Both the position numbers and the translations under genes were made by a program. This document shows positions 14,401-22,909 of a stretch of 64,000 bases of DNA, in pieces. Within the stretch, counting starts at the first letter, position 1. Each line of letters begins with the position of its first letter. The notes below the pieces were generated by a model that was given only the letters and a program-made list of their open reading frames with translations, was not told the DNA's origin and ran no database searches. Source of the stretch: Rhodospirillales bacterium (GTDB lineage: Bacteria > Pseudomonadota > Alphaproteobacteria > Reyranellales > Reyranellaceae); contig CP064988.1 of NCBI GenBank assembly GCA_016699855.1, positions 3,872,501 to 3,936,500 of the forward strand. Direction: 5' to 3'.

Positions 14401-17274
14401 TCACGCCGCCGCCTTGGGCTGGGCCGTCACGGCGTCCTCGCAGCGCCCGCACAGCTCGGGATGGGCGGCCGATTTCCCGACCTCCGGCAGCACCTGCCAG
14501 CAGCGGCCGCACTTGGCGCCATCGGCCAGCGCCGGCACGACGCCGACGCCGGGCACGTCGGGGAGCGTGAAGGCGCCCGCCGGCGGCTCGCCCTCGACCA
14601 GGGTCGCCGCCGACACGATGCAGATCTCCGCCAGGTCGAGCCCGGCCAGCGCCTCGACGTGGTCGCGCGTCGCGTGCACCACCGGCGCGGCCTGCAGCGA
14701 GCTGCCGACGCGCTTCTCGGCGCGCTCCTTCTCCAGCGCGCCGGTGACGACGCGGCGCAGCGCCCGCACCCGGCGCCAGCGCTCGCCCAGGGCGTCGTTC
14801 CGCCACGCCGCCGGGATCTCCGGGAACAGCCGCTGGTGCACGCTCTCGGGGCCGCCGTCGGTCGCCGCCGTCGGCCGCGCCAGCCACGCCTCCTCGGCGG
14901 TGAAGCAGGCCAGCGGCGCCAGCCACGCCGTGACGAACGACAGCAGCTCGGCCATCACCGTGCGCGCGGCGCGGCGGCGGATCGAGCCGGGTCCGTCGCA
15001 GTAGATCGCGTCCTTGCGGATGTCGAAGTAGAACGCCGACAGGTCGACTGCGCAGAAATTGTGCAGCGTCGTCGAGATCGCGTGGAAGTCGAAATCGTGC
15101 ACGGCCTGGCGGAACTCGACGTCGAGCTCGGCCATGCGGTGCAGCACCCAGCGGTCGAGCTCCGGCATCTCCGCCGGCGCGACGCGCTCGGCCGGCGCGA
15201 AGCCCGCGAGGCTGCCCAGCAGGTAGCGCAGCGTGTTGCGCAGGCGGCGGTAGGCGTCGGAGTGGTGCTTCAGGATCTCCGGCCCGATGCGCTGGTCCTC
15301 GACGTAGTCGGAGCCGACCACCCACAGGCGCAGGATGTCGGCGCCGGCGGTCTCGCAGACCTCCTGCGGCGCCGTCACGTTGCCCATCGACTTGGACATC
15401 TTGCGGCCCTGCTCGTCGAGCGTGAAGCCGTGCGTCAGCACCGCCTCGTAGGGCGCGCGTCCCCGCGTGCCGCAGCTCTCCAGGAGCGAGGAATGGAACC
15501 AGCCGCGGTGCTGGTCGGAGCCCTCGAGGTAGAGCGACGCCGGCCATTTCAGCTCCGGCCGGTCCTCCAGCGTGAAGGTGTGCGTCGAGCCGGAGTCGAA
15601 CCACACGTCGAGGATGTCGGTCACCGGCTCGTAGCGCGCCGGATCGTGGTCGGGGCCGAGGAACGCCTTGGGATCCTCGAACCAGGCGTCGGCGCCCCTC
15701 GTGCGGAACGCCGCCACGATGCGGTCCATCACCTTCTGGTCGCGCAGCGGCTCGCCGGTCTCCTTGTCGACGAACACCGCGATCGGCACGCCCCAGGCGC
15801 GCTGGCGCGACACGCACCAGTCCGGCCGCTGCTCGATCATCGCGCGCAGCCGCGTCTGGCCCGCCGGCGGCACGAAGCGCGTCTCGTCGATCGCCTTCGG
15901 GGCCACCTCGCGCAGCGTGCCGGGGATGCCCTTGATCGGCCGGTCCATCGCGATGAACCATTGCGGCGTGCAGCGGAAGATCACCGGCGCCTTCGAGCGC
16001 CACGAGTGCGGATAGGAATGCGTCAGCGTCGCCTTGCCCAGCAGCGCACCCGTCTCGGCCAGCCGCGCGATCACAGCGCCGTTGGCATCGCCCGGTCCGC
16101 CGAGCTGGGTGTAGACCCGCTTGCCGCCGAACAGCGCGACCCGCGGATGGTAGACGCCGTCGTCGGCGACGTAGTCCTCGGCCGGGATGCCGTGCTTGCG
16201 GCCCAGCTCGAAATCGTCGGCGCCGTGGCTGGGCGCGATGTGCACCACGCCGGTGCCGGCCTCGGTGGTGACGAACTCGCCGGTCAGCACCGGCGTGTCG
16301 CGGCCGTAGAACGTGTCCAGCGGCGCCAGCGGATGCGCGCAGACCGTGCCGACGAGGTCGGCGCCTTTGAGCGTGGCGCCACGCTTGAACGACTCCACCT
16401 TGACGGCTGCGCGCACCGCCTCCTCGAGCGCCACGGCGAACACCAGCCGGTCGCCCGGCTTGGCGGCCGCGCCGTCGGCGGCGGTCTCCACCGTGTGCAC
16501 GGCGTAATCGATGTCGGCGCCGACCGCGAGCGCGCGGTTGGCGGGGATCGTCCACGGCGTCGTCGTCCAGATCAGGACGGCGGCGCCCTCAAGCTCCGGC
16601 CGCGACGCCGTCACCACGGGGAACCGCGCGTACAGCGTCGTCGATTTATGGTCGTGGTACTCGACCTCGGCCTCGGCCAGCGCGGTCTTCTCGACCACCG
16701 ACCACATCACCGGCTTGGCGCCCTTGTAGAGCCCGCCGTTCATCAGGAACTTGCCGAGCTCGCCGACGATGCGCGCCTCGGCCTCGAACGCCATCGTCGA
16801 GTAGGGGTTGTCCCAGTCGCCGATCACGCCCAGCCGCTTGAACTCGCCGCGCTGCACGTCGATCCAGTGCGACGCGAAGGCGCGGCACTCCTGGCGGAAC
16901 TCGTTGATCGGGACCTGGTCCTTGTCCTGGTTCTTGAGCCGGTACGCCTCCTCGATCTTCCACTCGATCGGCAGGCCGTGGCAGTCCCAGCCCGGCACGT
17001 AGTGGCTGTCCATGCCGCTCATCTGCCGGCTGCGCGTGATCACGTCCTTGAGGATCTTGTTCAGCGCGTGCCCGATATGGAGGTTGCCGTTGGCGTAGGG
17101 CGGGCCGTCGTGGAGGATGAATTTCTCGCGCCCCTTCGACTCGGCGCGCAGCTTGCCGAACAGGTCGATGCGCTCCCAGAACGCCAGCAGCTCCGGCTCT
17201 TTCTTCGAGAGGCCGGCGCGCATGGGGAACGGCGTGTCGGGCAGGAAGACGGTCGATTTGTAGTCGGTGGTCAC
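14401..17274 (-). CDS. ileS: isoleucyl-tRNA synthetase
   Basis: 957 residues, full length. Charges tRNA-Ile with isoleucine in the cytoplasm. HIGH motif in GNLHIGHALNK (about residue 68), editing domain in the middle, KMSKS in QGRKMSKSMGN (about 628), and a C-terminal zinc finger CGRCWQ...CGRCED. Order ileS-lspA-DUF3035 on one strand is a conserved alphaproteobacterial arrangement. The start at 17274 matches the usual N terminus MTTDYKSTVFLP. No T-box leader was seen upstream. In many relatives ribF sits just upstream; here ribF is at 38 kb. Confidence 0.97.
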   Translation of the reverse strand: MTTDYKSTVFLPDTPFPMRAGLSKKEPELLAFWERIDLFGKLRAESKGREKFILHDGPPYANGNLHIGHALNKILKDVITRSRQMSGMDSHYVPGWDCHGLPIEWKIEEAYRLKNQDKDQVPINEFRQECRAFASHWIDVQRGEFKRLGVIGDWDNPYSTMAFEAEARIVGELGKFLMNGGLYKGAKPVMWSVVEKTALAEAEVEYHDHKSTTLYARFPVVTASRPELEGAAVLIWTTTPWTIPANRALAVGADIDYAVHTVETAADGAAAKPGDRLVFAVALEEAVRAAVKVESFKRGATLKGADLVGTVCAHPLAPLDTFYGRDTPVLTGEFVTTEAGTGVVHIAPSHGADDFELGRKHGIPAEDYVADDGVYHPRVALFGGKRVYTQLGGPGDANGAVIARLAETGALLGKATLTHSYPHSWRSKAPVIFRCTPQWFIAMDRPIKGIPGTLREVAPKAIDETRFVPPAGQTRLRAMIEQRPDWCVSRQRAWGVPIAVFVDKETGEPLRDQKVMDRIVAAFRTRGADAWFEDPKAFLGPDHDPARYEPVTDILDVWFDSGSTHTFTLEDRPELKWPASLYLEGSDQHRGWFHSSLLESCGTRGRAPYEAVLTHGFTLDEQGRKMSKSMGNVTAPQEVCETAGADILRLWVVGSDYVEDQRIGPEILKHHSDAYRRLRNTLRYLLGSLAGFAPAERVAPAEMPELDRWVLHRMAELDVEFRQAVHDFDFHAISTTLHNFCAVDLSAFYFDIRKDAIYCDGPGSIRRRAARTVMAELLSFVTAWLAPLACFTAEEAWLARPTAATDGGPESVHQRLFPEIPAAWRNDALGERWRRVRALRRVVTGALEKERAEKRVGSSLQAAPVVHATRDHVEALAGLDLAEICIVSAATLVEGEPPAGAFTLPDVPGVGVVPALADGAKCGRCWQVLPEVGKSAAHPELCGRCEDAVTAQPKAAA

Positions 17275-17461
17275 GGCGGATGCTCGTCGGAAAGTCCGGC
17301 GCGAAGCGGGCGCGGAGCGGGAAAACGATGTCGAATCAACGGGATCACCCGGCCGCGTTCAGCGGACCGGGCGGCTAATTCGCTCCGGACGGACGTTCTG
17401 GCGTCCGATGACGCGCCGCATCGACATGACCGCCGCAAGATACGGACCCCCCCGCCGGGGG

Positions 17462-18438
17462 TCAAGGCGCGGGGGAGGTCACGGCGCGGCACCGCACCGT
17501 CGCGTGCACGGGGCGGTGGTCGGAGCCGACGGGCGGCCCGACGCGGCGTTCGACGACCGCGCAGCCGCCGCCGGCGAGGATGTGGTCGATGGACACGGCG
17601 AACGGACCGAGGAACCACGGCCACGTGCCGCCCCACGCGCCGGCCGGCAGCGCCAGCCCGGCGCCGGCGAGGAAACGCCGCAGCGGCGCGGCCCACGGCG
17701 TGGCGTTGAAATCGCCGGACACGACCAGCGGGCCGTCGACCGAACGCGCGAAGGCCGCCGCCGCGTCGATCTCGCGCCGCCGCCGCGCGTCGAGCGGCGC
17801 GAACATCGGCGCTGGCGGATGCAGCGCCAGCACGGTGAGGCGAACGCCCGCCGCGTCGATCTCCAGCGCGCGCCCGTGCCCGCCGCGCACGCCGTCGATG
17901 CGGCCATGGATCCGCGTGATGGGATGCTTGGAGAGGACGCCGATATCGCCGCCCGCCAGCAGCCGGTGGGGATACCGCGGCGCCAGCGTCTCCAGCGCGA
18001 CCGTCCACGCAGACGTCAGCTCCTGCACGACGATCACGTCGGAATCGACGGCGGCGAGATAGGCCAGCATGCGCCGGTGGTCGCGGTTGCCGGCGAACAG
18101 GTTGACGCCTGTGATCTCCAACCTCACGCCGCCATCGCCATCCGCCGCCGCGCCGCGGCCGGCGTCGACGCGCAGCGACGGCGCCAGCAGAGCGCCGGAG
18201 ACGCCGAGCAGCGTGGCGCCCAGCGCCAGCGCGGCGTCGCGCGCGGCGGCAGCGCCATCGCGACCGCGGTGGCGACGCACGCGACGGCGATCTGCGGCCG
18301 CAGCTCGGCGGGGATGTCCAGCGGCCACGGCCAGTCGGCGCCGGCCATGGCGAATGCGGCCGCGCCCAGCGCCGCGATGGCGAGGACGACGGCGCCGGCG
18401 TGGACCAGGTCGGGCGGCGGTCGGGGTCGATCGGGCAT
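17462..18438 (-). pseudogene. endonuclease/exonuclease/phosphatase family membrane protein, frameshifted
   Basis: Two frames make one protein. From ATG 18438: MPDRPRP, then two hydrophobic helices (HAGAVVLAIAALGAAAFAMA and a following one). Near 18240-18250 the frame changes, and the rest reads LGATLLGVSGALLAPSLRV followed by an EEP domain with VIVVQELTS, VVSGDFNATPW, SIDHILAG and GSDHRPV, holding the catalytic Glu, Asp/Asn and Asp/His. The topology (helices, then periplasmic EEP domain) is common in bacteria; substrate unknown, possibly a phosphodiester or lipid. Only the frameshift separates it from an intact gene. Confidence 0.78.
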
Positions 18439-18574
18439 CGTCGGCTCGCGGTGTTCGGGCGCGGAAGCGGGAGCGGCGATGATGACCGGCCACCGTGCGC
18501 GCGATGAGGCGGCTGCGTGCACTTTCCGTGCGCTCTTTGCTTGTGCCGATCCTTGCCAACGTAGGGGAGCCCGC

Positions 18575-19253
18575 ATGCCCGCGCCGATCCGCCTCTACTC
18601 CTGTCCGCTCAGCATGTCCGGCGCCAAGGGCGAGATCGCGGCGCTCGAGAAAGGGCTCGACGTCGAGGCCGTGGTGGTGCCGTTCGCGATGCGGACGCTC
18701 GACGAGCCGAATCATACCGAGGGGGCGCGCGTCAATCCCAAGCGCCAGGTGCCGGTGCTGGTCGACGGCGATCTCGAGATCTTCGATTCGACGCGGATCT
18801 TCGAGTACCTCGAGGATCTCGAGCCCGAGCCGCCGATATGCCCCGCCGATCCGAAAGCGCGGGCCCGCGCGCGCCTGCTCGAACACACATCCGACGAGGT
18901 GTTCTTCCCGCACGTCGTCAGCCTGATGGGATCGCAGGCCGATCTCGCCGGCGCCGCCGCCGCCGCGGCGCGCGACGCCGCCGTCGCGTACGACCGCTAC
19001 ATCGAGGCGTCGCTGGCCGGCCGCGACTTCCTCGCCGGCGCCTATATCCTACGCCGACATCGCGTTCCACATGGCGCGGTTCTTCGCCGACCGGCTCGGC
19101 GCGCCGAGGCCGCCCGACGTCCCGCGGCTGCTGGCGTGGCGCGAGCGCATGACGGCGCGGCCGGCGGTGCGCAAGGTGGCGTCGGCGATGGCGCGCTACC
19201 TCGTCTCGGTCGGTGGCCGCGCGCCGGGCTTCGCGCCGCTCGACGCGGCGTGA
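18575..19253 (+). pseudogene. glutathione S-transferase family protein, frameshifted near the C terminus
   Basis: From ATG 18575 (GGGGAG six bases upstream): thioredoxin-like N-terminal domain with IRLYSCPLSMSG, NPKRQVPVLVDGDLEIFDST (the VPVL and E/S glutathione-site region), then the helical domain to about residue 157, LAGAY. Just there (about 19045-19055) the frame shifts; the continuation in another frame reads SYADIAFHMARFFADRLG and ends at 19253 with a normal GST C terminus. Two missing bases or one extra would restore it. As written, the first frame runs on without a stop into the next gene's frame. Confidence 0.78.
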
Positions 19254-19534
19254 GGCGCGACACCCGTCGCGCCGGAAGCCACCGCGCGCGCCGGCGATCC
19301 AGCGGGCCGCTTGGCGGTTCCCGCGCGCGTCTGCTATACGCGGCGGGCCAACAGCTGCCCATCGGCCATGCGCGGTCGCAAGCGACCTTGGCCGCCGGAT
19401 CGAGAACGTCCAGATCGGGACGCGCGGATCGGCGGGAGCGGCGGCGATTCTCACGACGCGTCGTCAAGCCTCCGGGGCCGTGTTGGGGGACACGGGCCCG
19501 GGGTCGCGCGCATGTTCCCCGTGGGAGTCCGGCA

Positions 19535-20827
19535 ATGATCGATCCGAAACGGATCACGCGGCGTCTCGGCGCGTTCCTCGTCATGGCGTTGCTGCCGCTC
19601 GCGGCCGCCGTCGCCTTGGCCGCGCCGGCGTCGGCGCAGCAGTTCCAACGCATTGAGAACCGCTGGACGCAGGCGCAGATCCACGTCCAGAACGGCGTGC
19701 CGGAAGCCGGCGCCACGCAGCCGGGCTGGTTCAGCGCCGACTGGGTCGTGGAGCCGGTGGCCGGCGAGCCGTTCGTGCGCATCCGGAACCGTTGGAAGAA
19801 CCAGTTCCTCCATGTCCAGAATGGTTCGCTCGAGGCCGGCGCCATCCAAACGGGCTGGTGGAGCGCCCAATGGGCGATCGAGCCGGCCGGCGGCCAGTTC
19901 GTGAGGATCAAGAACCGTTGGACCAACGTGTTCCTGCACGTCGAGAGCGGCACCCTGGTCGCCGGCGCGATCCAGCCGGGCTGGCAGAGCGCGCAGTGGC
20001 GGATGGTCGGGGCGTCGTCGACGCCACCGCCGCCGCCGTCGCGGATCCCCTCGGCACCGCCGTCGCCCGTGCCGCCGGTGGCGTCGTCGCCCTCAGCGCC
20101 GGCATCGACCGGGCAGTTCCAGCGCTTCGAGAACCGCTGGACGCAGGCGCAGATCCACGTCCAGAACGGCGTGCCGGAGGCCGGCGCCACGCAGCCGGGC
20201 TGGTTCAGCGCCGACTGGGTCGTCGAGCCGGTGGCCGGCGAGCCGTTCGTGCGCATCCGGAACCGGTGGAAGAACCAGTTCCTCCATGTCCAGAATGGTT
20301 CGCTCGAGGCCGGCGCCATCCAAACGGGCTGGTGGAGCGCCCAATGGGCGATCGAGCCGGCCGGCGGCCAGTTCGTGAGAATCAAGAACCGTTGGACCGG
20401 CGTGTTCCTGCACGTCGAGAGCGGCCCCCTGGTCGCCGGCGCGATCCAGCCGGGCTGGCACAGCGCGCAGTGGCGGATGGTCGGGGCCTCGTCGACGCCG
20501 TCGCGCATCCCCTCGGCACCGCCGGTGGCGTCGCCGACTCCCATGCCGCCGGGAGCGCCGCCGTCCTCCGCGTCGCCAGCGTGGCAGATGGCGAAGGGGC
20601 GGTGCGAGACCGCCGTGTTCAACCGGGTCGCGCGCGACAAGAACACGCGCAACGTGACGATCCAGTCCGATGACGTCGACGGCGGCTTCGGGGGGCCGGG
20701 TCCCGTCGCCGTGCGCGGGCAGGGGACGTACCCGTCCTCGAACGAGACCCAGCAGTTCCAGTTCCGCTGCACCTACGATCCGGGCAGCGACCGCGTCGTG
20801 ACCGTCGACTACCACAAGACGAACTGA
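19535..20827 (+). CDS. secreted protein with two beta-trefoil modules and a C-terminal domain
   Basis: 430 residues, ATG 19535. Signal peptide 1-34 (ends APASAQ). Module 1 (about 36-162) and module 2 (about 193-322) each hold three repeats of about 42 residues of the form FVRIxNRWxxxFLHVQNG...SAQWxxEP, matching a ricin-type beta-trefoil with its QxW-like SAQW. Pro/Ser linkers join the modules. The last 80 residues (from about 348) form another domain starting WQMAKGRCETAVFNRVAR, with two Cys. The modules are almost identical at DNA level, so the duplication is recent. Likely a carbohydrate-binding or adhesive exoprotein; no catalytic domain is evident. Confidence 0.82.
   Translation: MIDPKRITRRLGAFLVMALLPLAAAVALAAPASAQQFQRIENRWTQAQIHVQNGVPEAGATQPGWFSADWVVEPVAGEPFVRIRNRWKNQFLHVQNGSLEAGAIQTGWWSAQWAIEPAGGQFVRIKNRWTNVFLHVESGTLVAGAIQPGWQSAQWRMVGASSTPPPPPSRIPSAPPSPVPPVASSPSAPASTGQFQRFENRWTQAQIHVQNGVPEAGATQPGWFSADWVVEPVAGEPFVRIRNRWKNQFLHVQNGSLEAGAIQTGWWSAQWAIEPAGGQFVRIKNRWTGVFLHVESGPLVAGAIQPGWHSAQWRMVGASSTPSRIPSAPPVASPTPMPPGAPPSSASPAWQMAKGRCETAVFNRVARDKNTRNVTIQSDDVDGGFGGPGPVAVRGQGTYPSSNETQQFQFRCTYDPGSDRVVTVDYHKTN
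19640..20499 (+). repeat. 386-bp direct duplication within the beta-trefoil gene
   Basis: Bases 19640-20025 and 20114-20499 are colinear without gaps (offset 474) and differ by only a handful of substitutions, several of them synonymous. The spacer encodes a Pro-rich linker. The start of the linker motif SRIPSAPP is also repeated after each module. A recent in-frame tandem duplication. Confidence 0.92.
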
Positions 20828-21053
20828 ACGCCGCCGCGCCGCCGCGCCTCGCCGCGGCGGCGGTACGACACCTCGTCCCGGCCGCCTGCCGTGCGCCGGG
20901 AGTGGCGCCGCTTCGCACGTCGTGGTGGACCGCGGCCGCGGCTCGGTCGGTCGACGGCGGCGCGTCCGCCACGGCGTCGTGGCGCCGTGGGCGACGCGAC
21001 GCGCGATCCCGTTCCCGCCTTCCCGCGTCGTGGAGACGTCGACTGGCGCCGCC

Positions 21054-21314
21054 CTACCGCGGCTTGCGGTACAGCGCCGAGGGGTCGAGCCGCGCGGGAT
21101 GCGCCTTCATCGATCCGAGGATGCGCACGCGGGCGTTGACGCACCGCTTGTTCACGGCGCGCCGCGTCTCGGGATCGGCCAGCAGGCGCGCCGCGTCGGA
21201 CTCCAGATAGCCGCGGGCGATCAGCTGCCGTTCGACGTCGGTCGAATCCATGCATTCGCCGGTGTCCGCCAGCGCCTCAATCAGCGGCCGTATGTTGGCC
21301 TCGCGCACACCCAT
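21054..21314 (-). CDS. hypothetical protein
   Basis: 86 residues from ATG 21314 (MGVREANIRPLIEALADTGE). Helical, charged, with EADs such as TDVERQLIARGYLESDAARL and a C terminus ending ALYRKPR. No signal peptide or membrane segment. The ORF continues upstream to 21611 but overlaps the opposite-strand zinc-ribbon gene and has poor composition there. GGGGGAC precedes the start. Family not recognised. Confidence 0.5.
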   Translation of the reverse strand: MGVREANIRPLIEALADTGECMDSTDVERQLIARGYLESDAARLLADPETRRAVNKRCVNARVRILGSMKAHPARLDPSALYRKPR

Positions 21315-21567
21315 GATCGACACTGTCCGTCCCCCGATTCCGCGGCCGACATCGATGCGTGGCGCGCGCCCCGCGCGACCGCCGCTTCGTTCAAACCGGA
21401 CGCGTCTGCGGGAGATCGTCCCCCCGCGCCCGTCCGATACCGACCATCTGCCACATGCACATGAATGCAATATGAATGCCACCTCATTTGCGACACCGGC
21501 GCTATGCTGCGGGCCTTCGTCGCATGCGCGGCGGACAGCCTCGTCGGACAGCGCCACCAGCATCGCC

Positions 21568-21918
21568 ATGATCGACCCGATCGACACGCCGCGCCGGATC
21601 GCGGCCGCCATCTCGGCGGCGGCCGCCTTCGCCGCCGCCTATCTCGCGATCGCCGACGGCGTCGACTTCGTGCCGCGGATCATCGGCGCGTCGGCGGCGG
21701 CCGCCGTCGCGTGGTTCGCGGCGTACTGGCTGTGGTGGTGGGCGCGCGGGCTGTGGCGGCGCCGCGTGGCGCGGTCGCGCGACGATCCGGACGCGCCGCG
21801 CTGCCTGCGCTGCGGCGCGCCGATGCTGCGCAAGGTCGCCCGCCACGGCGCCGACCGCGGCCACGAGTTCTGGGGCTGCTCGCGCTTTCCGTCGTGCCGC
21901 GGCGTGCGTGACGTCTGA
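21568..21918 (+). CDS. membrane protein with C-terminal C4 zinc ribbon (topoisomerase-type)
   Basis: 116 residues from ATG 21568. Two membrane helices at about 10-27 and 35-53 (IIGASAAAAVAWFAAYWLWW), then a C4 zinc finger of the topoisomerase I type: CLRCGAPMLRKVA and FWGCSRFPSCRG, four Cys in the CxxC...CxxxxxC layout. Such small proteins are of unknown function, perhaps binding nucleic acid near the membrane. An earlier in-frame start near 21473 would add about 32 residues without hydrophobic or conserved character. Confidence 0.68.
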   Translation: MIDPIDTPRRIAAAISAAAAFAAAYLAIADGVDFVPRIIGASAAAAVAWFAAYWLWWWARGLWRRRVARSRDDPDAPRCLRCGAPMLRKVARHGADRGHEFWGCSRFPSCRGVRDV

Positions 21919-21935
21919 TCCGCCGCGGTCCGGAC

Positions 21936-21976
21936 AAAAAAGCGCCCGTCGCGGGTCTGGACCCGTCGGCGGGCGC
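21936..21976 (-). terminator. Rho-independent terminator (minus strand)
   Basis: On the minus strand, GCGCCCGCC...GGCGGGCGC-like arms with inner GACGGGTC/GACCCG pairing form a long GC stem, followed directly by six T. It lies about 125 bp past the stop of the DUF6973 gene and would end its transcript. In the plus direction no U run follows. Confidence 0.85.
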
Positions 21977-22099
21977 GCGGCGAATGGCGGCGGGGCGAGG
22001 ATAGGGGGAGAGCGGCCCGGCCGCGTGGCGCCTGTCCCGTAACGCGCGCCGCCGGGAATGGTTGCGCGCCGGCGCCCGGTGGGCGCCACGCCGGCGCCG

Positions 22100-22627
22100 T
22101 CAGCCGCCGAACGGCAGCGCGCCGAGCTTGCCGGCGAGGTCGGTGTAGCGGACCCTGGCCTGGGTCATCTTGGTCGGGTTCGGCTTGATGACTTTGAGCT
22201 GGCCGTCGATCAGCAGCTTCAGCACCTGGCGCGACATGTTCTTGTTGTCGGCCATGTGCACGCGCCAGCGGCCGACGCCGTTGTTGTGCAGGTCCATGTC
22301 CTTGCGCGAGCGCGGATTGTCGTCGATCTCCTCGTGCAGCGAGGTGATGAAGCCCGACACGTCCTGCCCGCATTCGCGCATCACCAGCGCGCTCCAGAAG
22401 CAGTGCCGGAAGGCGTCGCCCTCGTCGTCCTCGCCGGTCGAGAAGAAGATCGCCTTCTCCTCCTCGTAGGCCTCCGACGCGCAGTTCGAGATCTTGCGGG
22501 CCGAGAAGGGATGCGTGAGGTACCACGCCTCCTCGGCCGTGGTGAGATGGTGGCCGGTGAGCTTCTCGATCATCTGGAGGCCGACATAGCCCCGGACGAT
22601 CGCGTAGATGGCGGCGTTGATGACCAT
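22100..22627 (-). CDS. DUF6973 domain-containing protein
   Basis: 175 residues from ATG 22627, behind GAGGAAA. Contains the DUF6973 core GDAFRHCFWSALVMRECG (about 77-94), the following SLHEEIDDNPRSR and MDLHNNGVGR, with conserved His/Asn that look like an active or metal site. No signal peptide; the start MVINAAIYAIVRGYVG is mildly hydrophobic. Related domains occur as C-terminal effectors in secreted toxins, but this is a stand-alone protein with no obvious immunity partner. Ends with a strong terminator. Function unknown. Confidence 0.75.
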   Translation of the reverse strand: MVINAAIYAIVRGYVGLQMIEKLTGHHLTTAEEAWYLTHPFSARKISNCASEAYEEEKAIFFSTGEDDEGDAFRHCFWSALVMRECGQDVSGFITSLHEEIDDNPRSRKDMDLHNNGVGRWRVHMADNKNMSRQVLKLLIDGQLKVIKPNPTKMTQARVRYTDLAGKLGALPFGG

Positions 22628-22909
22628 GGATGTTTCCTCCCGCGACCAGACGCCGGGAACATCCGGCGGGATGGAGAAGTCTAGGACCCCGCCGCCGGTC
22701 GCGGCAATCCGCCGGGCGGGGCCGCGCCGGTAACGATCCGGTGCGCGGCGTCGGAGCCCATGTTCCTCTCGTTCATCGCGGGAGAGGCGAGGTGAGGGGC
22801 GCCGCCGCGACGCCGGGCATTCGCGGCCCGCACTTGCGGCGTGGGCGGGCCGGGTCGACGATGTCGCGGCGCGCGGCGATCCGCGCCACGAAGTCGGGGG
22901 AGGAAGACC

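Noticed and set aside
14164..17709. 1181-codon plus-strand frame opposite ileS
   Set aside because: It is the antisense shadow of a conserved synthetase; composition is His/Arg-rich nonsense typical of high-GC shadows.
17267..20827. A single 1186-codon open frame covering ileS upstream DNA, the GST start and the trefoil gene
   Set aside because: It joins unrelated sequences: noise to 18574, a GST fragment, then noise from the GST frame break to 19534, then the true secreted protein with its own signal peptide.
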